A stretch of DNA of 11,688 nucleotides from Candidatus Poseidoniaceae archaeon (GCA_022451765.1 JAKUNY010000035.1:1-11688); one strand, 5' to 3'; positions 1 through 6,922 are shown, counted from the stretch's first letter. Translations and numbers: made by a program. The notes: generated from the letters alone by a model not told the origin.

Positions 1-305
1 TAATGCAAGCTCTTGACATTGCTGAAGGGAAGATGGCTGCTGCTACAACGGCGCCGCCGACGTTGAATCTGTCAGAACCTGCTTCTGATGAAGATTCAGG
101 AGATGGTGATGATGATTTACGGGCGGTTATCCTCGAGTGCATTCAGGCAATGGACAACGGAGAGGGCGTGGACTTTGAATCGCTGGTTCGGAACCTTGCA
201 GCGCGTGGGTTCACTCGAGAACAATCCGAGTCTGAACTCGACACCATGAGCGATGCGGGCGTGCTGCACGAACCACGATTCGGTTGGTTCAAGATAGTAG
301 CGTGA
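1..305 (+). CDS. 3' end of a longer gene, probable C-terminal winged helix of replicative MCM helicase (5' partial)
   Basis: The reading frame is open to the left edge, so this is probably the tail of a gene that starts outside the window; the ATG at position 3 is likely internal. Two parts are visible: a low-complexity acidic linker (about residues 10-38 from that ATG, rich in A, T, P, then E, S, D, G) and a compact C-terminal domain of about 60 residues ending in HEPRFGWFKIVA. That layout, helix-helix-helix followed by a wing of the form 'G-(V/I)-x-(Y/H)-EPR-x-G-(Y/W)-x-K', is what I know from the C-terminal winged helix of archaeal MCM, the replicative DNA helicase. No ATPase motifs are in view, so the call rests on this domain alone. 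Another DNA-binding protein with a C-terminal winged helix is possible. The following gene starts 58 bases downstream. Confidence 0.5.
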   Translation, partial: MQALDIAEGKMAAATTAPPTLNLSEPASDEDSGDGDDDLRAVILECIQAMDNGEGVDFESLVRNLAARGFTREQSESELDTMSDAGVLHEPRFGWFKIVA

Positions 306-363
306 TGGATTTGTTCCATTACATTCAAATCTTGCCTCCACCCTCGGGAATATAGGGGTCAAT

Positions 364-717
364 ATGGCAGGCATGGATTTCTTCATTCGACCGGCAACTG
401 GAACGGGTTCTGCAGATTGGATTCGCATACCAAATGCAGACATCGAAGTCAGAATTACCCGCCGTCTTACACGAACAATCATTCGAGGTGGTGAAGGCGA
501 TAATCTACACGATGAAGGTGCTGAATCCACCATCTACACGGTGCGTGGGATTTTGTCAGTGGATGATTACAAGAAAATCCTCAGCATGTTTCGAACTGGA
601 CAACCCTTCATCCACGATCCTTTTGAGGAACGCGATGTCAAGGTCATTTTTGCATCACTCGAATACGAAGGATCAACAGAGAAGTTTGTCTTCGAACTGA
701 TCGAAGATGTCATTTGA
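364..717 (+). CDS. Hypothetical 117-residue protein heading a pilus/secretion operon
   Basis: I do not recognise this protein. It is soluble, has no signal peptide or membrane segment, and looks mostly beta-stranded. An N-terminal part (residues 4-30, FFIRPATGTGSADW... then IPNADIEVRITRR) is followed by a glycine/aspartate-rich turn (42-53). A C-terminal half follows, in which 'YTVRGILSVDDYKKILSMF' (58-76) leads to 'FIHDPFEERDVKVIFASLEY' (82-101) and ends FELIEDVI. The plan 'strand - G - short helix over a dipeptide D-Y - strand - (V/I) - x - S/L - E - strand - E-D' is reminiscent of small phage-tail or baseplate proteins, but this is only an impression. The start ATG has an AGGGGT ribosome site (354-359) 4 bases upstream. 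The stop overlaps the ribosome site of the next gene, so it is almost certainly co-transcribed with the platform and ATPase genes and may be an accessory part of that machine. Confidence 0.8.
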   Translation: MAGMDFFIRPATGTGSADWIRIPNADIEVRITRRLTRTIIRGGEGDNLHDEGAESTIYTVRGILSVDDYKKILSMFRTGQPFIHDPFEERDVKVIFASLEYEGSTEKFVFELIEDVI

Positions 718-728
718 GGTGAACATAC

Positions 729-1304
729 ATGAGGAAACTTGACGAAAAACGTGAAGTGCTTTACGTTATTCGTGCAATGGACGTTCTGATGTCTTCCGGA
801 ATCGGTTTGGAAGCCACCGTTCATAGCATTTCTCAAGGTGGATATGGAATTATTTCTGAAGATTTCAGCAATATGATGGATAAGGTTCGCAAAGGAGGGA
901 GACCGCTTGCAAAAGAAATCAAATCCCTCATGGGGAAAGTCGAGACTGATGGTTACCGTCGCCTGCTCAACATCATGCACATGAACATCACGCAAAACAC
1001 CGATATCATTGAGACGCTTAAGAAACAAGGTTCGAGAATGGAAGAAGAACGTACAGAGGATGTTAAGAAATACATTGAAGATCTCAGCGGCGTACCTGAA
1101 TCGCTTCTCTCGATTGGTATGATTGGCCCAATTATTCTAGCCGTTCTCGGACTCTTCCCTCAATTGGTGGGGGATATGGGCTCGTTTTTCAGTATGCCAG
1201 AGCAATCAACCATCGATGTTGTGGTTAATATTGGCCTCTTCTTTACGCTCTTTGCAATGATTATGATTGGAATCAAGACCCATACCAAGGATCCTGGATT
1301 GTGA
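729..1304 (+). CDS. Type IV pilus/secretion platform protein, first half (T2SSF domain; FlaJ/TadC-like, EpdJ-like)
   Basis: This is a membrane platform subunit of an archaeal type IV pilus-type assembly machine; it would sit in the cytoplasmic membrane and couple the ATPase to filament assembly. At 191 residues it carries one T2SSF-type unit: a cytoplasmic helical bundle (about 8-118; 'VIRAMDVLMSSGIGLEATVHSI' region with the typical amphipathic, glycine-containing helix), then two membrane segments at about 124-148 (SLLSIGMIGPIILAVLGLFP) and 162-182 (DVVVNIGLFFTLFAMIMIGI). The full-length family (FlaJ, about 550 residues) has two such units; here the second is the next gene. A GAGGTGA ribosome site (716-722) overlaps the stop of the upstream gene and lies 6 bases before the ATG. 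The next gene starts 4 bases after this stop, indicating translational coupling. Homology to EpdJ of methanogen pili is inferred from gene order and domain type. Confidence 0.8.
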   Translation: MRKLDEKREVLYVIRAMDVLMSSGIGLEATVHSISQGGYGIISEDFSNMMDKVRKGGRPLAKEIKSLMGKVETDGYRRLLNIMHMNITQNTDIIETLKKQGSRMEEERTEDVKKYIEDLSGVPESLLSIGMIGPIILAVLGLFPQLVGDMGSFFSMPEQSTIDVVVNIGLFFTLFAMIMIGIKTHTKDPGL

Positions 1305-1308
1305 TACC

Positions 1309-2040
1309 ATGATCTTTCGGTTCCTCGAATCCTTCAGCAATCAACCAATGATGCTGATGCTTGGCGTTGTCGGCCTTGCCATGATTGGAGGAGGTATTCC
1401 CCCCATCCGCGAACGAATTCGACGACGGAAAATCGAAAACGCTTTGCCTTCATTTTTAGAAGGTTTGTCCGATGAGGTTGGCGCGGGACTTGGCATACAG
1501 GAAGCAATGCAACACCAAGCAAAAACAGCTCCCTCGCCGCTCGGCCCGCTTCTTGAAGAAACCCTCAAGGAAAGCCATTCATCATCGTTTGACGCTGCAT
1601 TGTCAAGTTTTGCAACAAAGACACGTTCATCCCAAGTTCAACGTGTTATGCACTTGCTGGAAACCGCAATCGAACAAAACGCCCCTTTGCAAGAGATATT
1701 GATGAACCTCTCAATGGATTATGAGCGTTTGAACGACCTGATGAACAAGAGGGAATCCGAGCTCCAAGGTCGGGGCATCCTCATTGTTTTGTTCGTTTGC
1801 ATCGGTTTACCTGGACTAATTGGATTCCTTGTTGGGCTCTTCACACCTGCATCATCAGGATTCCAAATCGAGGGCTTCCTATCAACATTCAGTTTGTTCT
1901 TCGCCGTAGCGAGCGCTGTCGGTGTCGCTGTCTCAGGGCGCATGTTGGGTCGCATGCGAGATACAATGTGGTTCGTTCCGGGTTGGATGGCAATGTCGAT
2001 GTTCATTTTCTTGGGTGCTACCAAACTTATCGGAGGTTGA
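1309..2040 (+). CDS. Type IV pilus/secretion platform protein, second half (T2SSF domain; TadB/TadC-like, EpdK-like)
   Basis: This is the second membrane platform subunit, 243 residues from the ATG at 1309. The predicted segments are: membrane helix about 13-31 (PMMLMLGVVGLAMIGGGIP), a basic turn RERIRRRK (34-41), a cytoplasmic T2SSF bundle about 42-150 with 'ALPSFLEGLSDEVGAGLGIQEAM' (45-67), which is the hallmark 'lP.fL..ls....aG.....al' pattern of TadB/TadC/FlaJ, and three further membrane segments at about 156-178, 188-209 and 220-239. A longer reading frame begins at TTG 1267, but that would overlap the preceding gene by 38 bases and add a non-family N-terminus, so ATG 1309 is preferred. 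The gene ends in GGAGGTTGA, which supplies the ribosome site of the ATPase gene. Together with the previous gene it gives the two T2SSF units that FlaJ has in one chain. Confidence 0.82.
   Translation: MIFRFLESFSNQPMMLMLGVVGLAMIGGGIPPIRERIRRRKIENALPSFLEGLSDEVGAGLGIQEAMQHQAKTAPSPLGPLLEETLKESHSSSFDAALSSFATKTRSSQVQRVMHLLETAIEQNAPLQEILMNLSMDYERLNDLMNKRESELQGRGILIVLFVCIGLPGLIGFLVGLFTPASSGFQIEGFLSTFSLFFAVASAVGVAVSGRMLGRMRDTMWFVPGWMAMSMFIFLGATKLIGG
2032..2040 (+). promoter_or_regulatory. Shine-Dalgarno site overlapping the upstream stop codon
   Basis: GGAGGTTGA contains a perfect anti-SD match (GGAGGT) merged with the TGA stop of the second platform gene, 6 bases before the ATPase ATG. The arrangement implies that ribosomes finishing the platform protein re-initiate on the ATPase. 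Confidence 0.75.
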
Positions 2041-2043
2041 AAC

Positions 2044-3288
2044 ATGTCGGAACAAATTATTGAGCAATATGGAAACGTAACCATCTACACTGAATCAAAC
2101 CACCCTTCACCGATTTACCATGTTGAAGGTTCTGTGGCGCCAAATCCACACGGCTCACTTGCTGTCTTATTCGAAGACGACAATCTTGAGGAGGTCATGT
2201 ACAACGGTGGAACACAGTGCGTGAAAGTCGCTCACAGAGAGCATGGAATGTGTCGTACAAATATCTGGATCAACGATGAGGAAGGTCTCCAGATTTCGAA
2301 AAACATTGCAGCATTCACAAACGTTCCGCTCGGAGACGGTCCCGGAATGGTACCCATCTTCGATGGTCGTTTGCCCGATGGATCTCGAGTGAATGGAACA
2401 ATTCCGCCCGTTTCACCAGATGGCCCGACACTCACCATTCGTAAATTCAAGGAAGACCCACTTACAATAATTGACTTGGTCAAGTTTGGAACGGTCAATT
2501 CACGACTTGCTGCAATGATGTGGGTCTGGATTGAAGGGCTTGACAGTCGACCAGCAAACTTCGTAATTGCTGGTGGAACAGGTTCTGGTAAAACCACGAC
2601 TCTGAACTGTCTCGGCATGTACATCCCATGGCATCGTCGCCTACTGACAGTTGAGGATACGGCTGAATTGCAGGTATATCACGACCATTGGTTGCGAATG
2701 GAAACACGACGCGAACGCCCGGATGGAACTCCAGAAGTTGACATGAATGATTGCCTGAAATCCAGCCTGCGTATGCGCCCAGACCGTATCATCGTGGGAG
2801 AAGTTCGTGGGCCTGAGGCTGCTACCCTACTCACCGCAATGAACACCGGACACGACGGTTCCTTTGGCAGCCTCCACGCAAACACTGCTCAGGAAACCGT
2901 CACCAGAATGATCAATCCTCCGATGAGCGTTCCTCCAATCATGCTTACGGGACTTGACCTCATCATTATCCAAGCCCGACTTCACGTCAACGGAAAGACC
3001 GCTCGTAAAATCACGGAAGTAGCCGAGATTGCAGGTATGGAAGGCTCCAAACCTCGACTGAACACCATCTGGAAATACAACGCATCCACCGATCAAATTG
3101 AGGAAACAGGGATTCCATCGAACCTACGTGAAGTCATTTGTAGGGCTGCTGGCGTTACACCGGACATCTTTGAGAAACACGTTAATCAACGCCAGCAAAT
3201 CATTGAGGATTTAATCGCTCGAGACATTACCGACATTCAATCCGTAACGACCGTTATTCAGAACTTCTACGCTCAGAGTCATCACTGA
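2044..3288 (+). CDS. Type II/IV secretion or pilus-assembly ATPase (TadA/FlaI/VirB11-like, EpdL-like)
   Basis: This hexameric traffic ATPase of the GspE/TadA/FlaI family would hydrolyse ATP at the cytoplasmic face of the platform to drive pilin assembly or export. All family motifs are intact in the 414 residues: Walker A GGTGSGKTT (177-185, K183), Asp box VEDTAEL (203-209), Walker B with its catalytic glutamate RIIVGEVRG (248-256, E253), and His box MNTGHDGSFGSLHANT (266-281). An N-terminal domain (about 1-150) contains the usual 'PDGSRVNGTIPPVSPDGPTLTIRKF' stretch (111-135), which precedes the nucleotide domain in TadA/VirB11 ATPases. 'MNTGHDGS...HANT' and the 'RMINPPMSVP' segment (288-297) resemble archaeal Epd/Tad-type ATPases more than the archaellum motor FlaI. 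A strong GGAGGT ribosome site (2032-2037) lies 6 bases before the ATG. The last 7 bases overlap the convergent SAP-like gene. No flaH neighbour is present. Confidence 0.92.
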   Translation: MSEQIIEQYGNVTIYTESNHPSPIYHVEGSVAPNPHGSLAVLFEDDNLEEVMYNGGTQCVKVAHREHGMCRTNIWINDEEGLQISKNIAAFTNVPLGDGPGMVPIFDGRLPDGSRVNGTIPPVSPDGPTLTIRKFKEDPLTIIDLVKFGTVNSRLAAMMWVWIEGLDSRPANFVIAGGTGSGKTTTLNCLGMYIPWHRRLLTVEDTAELQVYHDHWLRMETRRERPDGTPEVDMNDCLKSSLRMRPDRIIVGEVRGPEAATLLTAMNTGHDGSFGSLHANTAQETVTRMINPPMSVPPIMLTGLDLIIIQARLHVNGKTARKITEVAEIAGMEGSKPRLNTIWKYNASTDQIEETGIPSNLREVICRAAGVTPDIFEKHVNQRQQIIEDLIARDITDIQSVTTVIQNFYAQSHH

Positions 3289-5039
3289 TCGTCTTGCAAT
3301 CGAAGGCGTGACAACAAGGCATCGACTCGGTCAATTTGTCCGCGAACACCGCCTACACGGTCGGATGCATCTGCAACGGATTCTGCAATCTTCATTTCTG
3401 GTTCTTCTTGTTCAACAGTTTGTGGTTTGAAAGTGGCTGCAAGGGCTTTAAGTTCAGCTACAATAGCATCCACCTGTTCATCGCTCACTAGGATACCAGG
3501 TGCTAATCTCGGTATTTGGCTTGGAGTCAAATATCCAAGTTCAGCTCCGACAATTCCTGCGCAAGCCAAGACCCGAGGGCGGAGTTCGGAAGTGTTGACA
3601 AGATATCCTTTCGATTCAAGGAAGCGAATGATGAGACTTTGTTGAGCCTCGGAAAAATCTCCTTCGCTGGACTCCAAGACTGTTTCAACGAGTGATTCAA
3701 AGGAAGGAAGGTTTCGCTCAAGTCGTTCGATTGTTCTACGCACTTCATCGGGTAGGTGAACTGCTCCTTGGTAGAGAATTCGAAGCATTCGGTTTCGTCG
3801 GGCTGCCGCTGGGTCTTGAAGTTCCTCAGCCTCACTAATTTCAAGATGAAGATCAAACAATGCATGGAGGCGACCAGAGACAGCAGGGCTTCTCAAATCC
3901 ACACCGAGGTTTCTAGCTTCTTCTTCAAATTCCATTCTCGCTTGAACCAAGTTCCCCCTTCGCCCCGCAACAATTTCTGGAATGCGCTCACGCAATTGTG
4001 GTCGCATTTGTTCAAATAATCGAATTGCTTCACGCTCGGACCATGAACCTGGTTTACTTGATAATGCATTTTGTTCCTGCTCTGAGCGGTAGGCAGTCTC
4101 CATGATAATCGTTCGAATTGCATCTTGTACTCTTCCCAACTCGACGGAAAACCCATGATTTGAGAGACTCGAGATGAATGTACTCATGTCGTCCATATCG
4201 GTTGTGCTTCCAACCAGGAGGTAATCTCTGGCTGCGGCTTCTACCTCTGCTCGGCGAGAAGAAATCTCAAGCAATGCCGCCTCTTCCTCAAGGGTTGGTT
4301 CCTCAGATGAAAGTTCTTGCAACATTGGAGGGATGGGTTGTTCAACTTCCTCAACATGTGCATTTAGACTATCTTCTATAGATGCGGCAACTTCTGAGAG
4401 GGAAGCATCAACACCTTCATCTTTGATTGTTTCAATCAACCCAGATTCTTCTTCAAAGGTCCATCCCTCAGGATGTTCACTGATGAATGTCTCAACGGTT
4501 TCCTCTATCGACGGTGCTTCATTCGAGGATTCTTGATCCGAATCTCCCGGAGAGGGTATCTCGACCGAGCCCCCTCCTCGCTTCAGGGATCGCTTGATTA
4601 TTCCCCAGTTCTTGTGTTGCGCAGAGAGAACACCAGCGACTCGAATCAAGAGTGTTTGGCGATTGCCAGAACGGGGCAATTCCAACGCTTTGCAAAGTGA
4701 ATGGAGTTCTTCCTTGGTCATCTTCTCGAGATTCTCTTCTTTGAGTTGTTTTGGATCGTGATGAAGATGAAGATAAAGGCGCTGGCGTCGTGTTCGAAGT
4801 GAACCTGTTTTTTTGATGCCAAAGACGCCGAGAAGGCTGCCTAAGTCACTGTTCAATATACTCTTCAAACCATCCAGTGTTAAATCCCAGTCAGGCAGAA
4901 TTAGATCTCGAATTAATTGGGCTCGAAGATATTCTACAGAACCATTTTTTGCGAGACCATAGGCTGAAGCAATTTCTTTGAGGTCCTCAAGACGCGCCTG
5001 ATAGAGCTCAGACAAAAGACTCGAACGATTGCTCATCAC
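3282..5039 (-). CDS. Large acidic protein with SAP-like N-terminal modules and a four-fold helical repeat (function unknown)
   Basis: I do not recognise a full-length family. Residues about 15-45, 53-94 and 104-136 each look like SAP modules (pattern 'L..eL+.i....gL...G....L...L'), a helix-turn-helix fold that usually binds DNA or RNA; the third, LEKMTKEELHSLCKALELPR, is clearest. A basic patch (KRSLKRGGG, 149-157) is followed by a very acidic, Ser-rich linker (about 160-260). Four loosely related units of about 45-50 residues can be aligned by eye near 182-227, 270-313, 353-398 and 451-497. Each is a helix, an acidic loop (WTFEE, DMDDM, NLVQA, DFSEA), a helix ending in a G, and a V-rich helix. 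No enzyme motif, signal peptide or membrane segment is seen. The frame opens at GTG 5039, but ATG 5036 directly follows and may be the real start; GGGTGA lies just upstream. The gene overlaps the ATPase gene by 7 bases. Confidence 0.8.
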   Translation of the reverse strand: MMSNRSSLLSELYQARLEDLKEIASAYGLAKNGSVEYLRAQLIRDLILPDWDLTLDGLKSILNSDLGSLLGVFGIKKTGSLRTRRQRLYLHLHHDPKQLKEENLEKMTKEELHSLCKALELPRSGNRQTLLIRVAGVLSAQHKNWGIIKRSLKRGGGSVEIPSPGDSDQESSNEAPSIEETVETFISEHPEGWTFEEESGLIETIKDEGVDASLSEVAASIEDSLNAHVEEVEQPIPPMLQELSSEEPTLEEEAALLEISSRRAEVEAAARDYLLVGSTTDMDDMSTFISSLSNHGFSVELGRVQDAIRTIIMETAYRSEQEQNALSSKPGSWSEREAIRLFEQMRPQLRERIPEIVAGRRGNLVQARMEFEEEARNLGVDLRSPAVSGRLHALFDLHLEISEAEELQDPAAARRNRMLRILYQGAVHLPDEVRRTIERLERNLPSFESLVETVLESSEGDFSEAQQSLIIRFLESKGYLVNTSELRPRVLACAGIVGAELGYLTPSQIPRLAPGILVSDEQVDAIVAELKALAATFKPQTVEQEEPEMKIAESVADASDRVGGVRGQIDRVDALLSRLRLQDDQ

Positions 5040-5065
5040 TTCACCCGTTCCTTCTTGTTTCCTTA

Positions 5066-5075
5066 CAGTATATGT
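5066..5075 (-). promoter_or_regulatory. Candidate TATA box for the SAP-like gene
   Basis: On the minus strand this reads CACATATACT, an A/T-rich TATA-like element about 30 bases before the GTG/ATG start at 5039/5036. An archaeal start site about 25 bases downstream would give a very short leader. It is the only clear TATA-like string in this divergent gap (5040-5207). No convincing element was seen for the plus-strand gene; TTTTTACTT near 5145 is a weak possibility. Confidence 0.35.
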
Positions 5076-5198
5076 GGTTTCGCTGTCGTTTCGGCATCAA
5101 TAAGCCGATTTCTGGTTCAAATTTCCCGTACGAGATGCACTCGCTTTTTACTTCATTTCGGCTAAACCTTGAAACACGTTCGACACTCAGGTACGTTT

Positions 5199-5207
5199 GG
5201 TGAAGAG
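5199..5207 (+). promoter_or_regulatory. Shine-Dalgarno site deciding the ATG 5208 start
   Basis: GGTGA (5199-5203) sits 4 bases before ATG 5208, whereas the in-frame TTG at 5169 that opens the longer frame has no purine-rich site before it. This favours the 205-residue product over a 218-residue one. Confidence 0.55.
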
Positions 5208-5825
5208 ATGGTTACAGCTGAAAAAACCGCACGTTCCATGCTCAAACAGGCCAGCGAACTTGGCAATACGCTTCGAGAAATCGTACGCCGAGATCTTGCA
5301 GATGAGACACGTCGATTCAATGATACCTTGAATCAACGAATTCAACTCGCTAGTGATGCGATTGTGCAGGCAGTCAGAGCCAAAGAGGCAATCGCTGCAG
5401 GTGCGACAGCCATAAGCGGTAAATTGGAAAAAGCGCACCGAAGATATTCAAAAAACAACAACATCGAAGAATTCCGGAGCGTTCTTCAATCAACACTGAC
5501 TGAAGTCCAACAGCTCCGAGAGCAACATGGGAACGTTGCAGATTCATTGAGAGATGCACAAACACCGAGCCGATCGGCTGTTGAAATTGTTGAGCGTTTT
5601 GCAATAGAATTGCAGAAAGCTGCGGGTGGATGGGAAGCAACAGGCAGAGAAATCGATGAAATCATCGCAAATCTATGTGATCCAAATCCAGATGTCGCCC
5701 TTATCGATTTAGAAAAGTACCTCACAGAAAATGGATTTGAAATCGTCCTGCTCGGTGATGACCGAAGTGAGGAGGGTCTTGAGCACGCTCGTCGCCAACT
5801 TGGTTATTCGGATTCATCCGAATGA
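5208..5825 (+). CDS. Coiled-coil protein of unknown function (205 residues)
   Basis: This is not a family I recognise. The protein is almost entirely helical and soluble, with no signal peptide or membrane helix. Residues about 3-115 are rich in A, E, Q, R and L with heptad-like spacing (for example EKTARSMLKQASELGNTLRE, 5-24, and EVQQLREQHGNVADSLRD, 99-116), which suggests a long coiled coil. A shorter C-terminal module (about 148-198) has IDEIIANLCDPNPDVALIDL then EKYLTENGFEIVLLGDD. Its helix / acidic loop / helix ending 'xxGF/GY' resembles the repeat unit of the divergently transcribed SAP-like protein, which may hint at a shared fold or partnership (inference). The frame extends upstream to a TTG at 5169, but ATG 5208 has the better ribosome site. 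The last 22 bases overlap the convergent HemC-like gene. Confidence 0.72.
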   Translation: MVTAEKTARSMLKQASELGNTLREIVRRDLADETRRFNDTLNQRIQLASDAIVQAVRAKEAIAAGATAISGKLEKAHRRYSKNNNIEEFRSVLQSTLTEVQQLREQHGNVADSLRDAQTPSRSAVEIVERFAIELQKAAGGWEATGREIDEIIANLCDPNPDVALIDLEKYLTENGFEIVLLGDDRSEEGLEHARRQLGYSDSSE

Positions 5826-6886
5826 AGACGCATCATCGCAGGTCGCTCTTCGTGAAATTCATCAGGCATGTTTCGCACTCGGCGTTTTGTTGCCTCGTGG
5901 CCAGAGGTAAGTGTTGTTAGCATGCTGCCCCATTCTTGGAGGAGATTTAGCATTGCGACTCGGTGCTTTTCGATTGGCCCGACCTGTTCAGCACAGGCAC
6001 TCACTCGCCCATCGACACTGAGCGTCTCAATACGCATTTCGACACGAGTACCAGCGTCACGAACCTTCTTTTCGGGATTGATCATTGCAGCCATGGTCCA
6101 ATCATCGTTGTTTCTTTTCGCCTCTCGCAAAATTGTGCCTACACCTCGTTGCTCAACGTGAATTCCGGTTAAATTCACCAAATCGCTGGGAATACTTTCG
6201 AGAAGTTGCGACTCGATATGATACGCAAATTCTGCCGATGAATCGAGGATATGCTCAACTCTACTCTTTGGAAACCCGACACGTCCGACGAGAAGTGTGA
6301 AGCCGTTGAGTGGTGGTGGAACGAAGTGTGAACGCTCGGGGGATCCTTTGTGCAAACCAAGCGTATGCCTTCGAGTTTTGCTCGAAAGAAGGTTGTATTG
6401 TGAACGTTTAGCAACGTAACCGTCGATGGCCCCGCCCGCTCGCATGGCCTCGAGTTGCTCTATTTCCTCCCGTGAATCAAATTCTACTCCATCAAGTTCG
6501 ATTTCATCTTTGCTTACCAAGTCCAAATCCTGTCGCAATCGAAGCAATTGTCGCTGCAGAAGTTGGTGATGACAAACAATGCGAGCATTTTTCACGAGGT
6601 ATTCTGGTTTGTCATCACTGACCAAGACCCATGTTGGTTCTCGGCGAGAGAGCAAACCCACAATCGCAATTTTTTCGTTTTTGTGTTCCATCCAATTTTG
6701 TGGACTCATTGCGACCAAATCCCCAACACCATCGTCAAGCAAAACAAGCGCATCGCCGATGGTTGGCGTTTGACGCAGAATTGCATTAAACGTCTTACTG
6801 CGTTGCTCCAAGACCTTCTCGATTTGATGGCGAACACCGTCGCCGTGAGACGATGTTGAGAGGAACACTAAACGCTCGCTATCCAT
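5804..6886 (-). CDS. HemC-like (porphobilinogen deaminase fold) protein lacking the catalytic motifs
   Basis: I align this 360-residue protein by eye to hydroxymethylbilane synthase (HemC, usually 290-320 residues), which polymerises four porphobilinogens in tetrapyrrole synthesis. Landmarks in order: first strand and helix 5-29; 'GLLSRREPTWVLVSDDKPEY' (77-96) for the family's 'lpReDprDvLVS'; 'LVKNARIVCHHQLLQRQLLR' (97-116) then LRQDLDLV (117-124) for 'lp.ga.iGTSSlRRqaQLl..RPDl'; 'RAGGAIDGYVAKRSQY' (149-164) for 'l..Ge.DaiilA.AGl'; 'FVPPPLNGFTLLVGRV' (188-203) for 'flPapGQGalaiE.R'; 'IESQLLESI' (224-232) for 'aERafLr.L'. The functional residues seem to be gone: no SLKD (SPQNW, 61-65), no GTSSLRR (IVCHHQLLQ), no RGNvdTR (DGVEFDSR, 132-139), and no cysteine where the dipyrromethane-binding GGCxxPIG should be (PSDLVNLTGI, 233-242). 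The C-terminal extension (about 325-360) is charged. Start ATG 6886 follows a GAGGTC ribosome site. Fold probable; activity doubtful. Confidence 0.7.
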   Translation of the reverse strand: MDSERLVFLSTSSHGDGVRHQIEKVLEQRSKTFNAILRQTPTIGDALVLLDDGVGDLVAMSPQNWMEHKNEKIAIVGLLSRREPTWVLVSDDKPEYLVKNARIVCHHQLLQRQLLRLRQDLDLVSKDEIELDGVEFDSREEIEQLEAMRAGGAIDGYVAKRSQYNLLSSKTRRHTLGLHKGSPERSHFVPPPLNGFTLLVGRVGFPKSRVEHILDSSAEFAYHIESQLLESIPSDLVNLTGIHVEQRGVGTILREAKRNNDDWTMAAMINPEKKVRDAGTRVEMRIETLSVDGRVSACAEQVGPIEKHRVAMLNLLQEWGSMLTTLTSGHEATKRRVRNMPDEFHEERPAMMRLHSDESE

Positions 6887-6898
6887 CTTCTGACCTCG

Positions 6899-6916
6899 GC
6901 TGAGGGGGCCCTCAGC
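6899..6916. repeat. 8-bp inverted repeat in the divergent HemC-like/prenyl synthase gap
   Basis: GCTGAGGG-GG-CCCTCAGC is a perfect 8-base palindrome with a 2-base spacer, lying 12 bases beyond the HemC-like start and 43 bases before the prenyl synthase GTG. It could be an operator or a small RNA hairpin. A second palindrome follows at 6923. Confidence 0.55.
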
Positions 6917-6922
6917 AATCTA

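Noticed and set aside
117..533. 138-residue minus-strand open frame across the first gene gap
   Set aside because: Low-complexity, Arg/Ser-rich composition typical of antisense frames; the plus-strand genes on both sides are better supported.
567..1028. 153-residue minus-strand open frame
   Set aside because: It is antisense to the 117-residue and first platform genes, has no recognisable motif, and is explained as a shadow of real coding sequence.
1267..1308. TTG start giving the second platform protein 14 extra residues
   Set aside because: It would overlap the upstream gene by 38 bases and lacks a ribosome site; ATG 1309, just after the upstream stop, gives the normal family start.
729..3288. 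Archaellum (flagellum) operon
   Set aside because: No flaH, flaF, flaG or archaellin is present, the platform is split in two, and the ATPase His box (MNTGHDGSFGSLHANT) fits Epd/Tad-type ATPases better.
5804..6886. Functional hydroxymethylbilane synthase (hemC)
   Set aside because: The fold is likely, but the cofactor cysteine and the SLKD, GTSSLRR and RGNvdTR motifs cannot be found, so the enzyme name would mislead.
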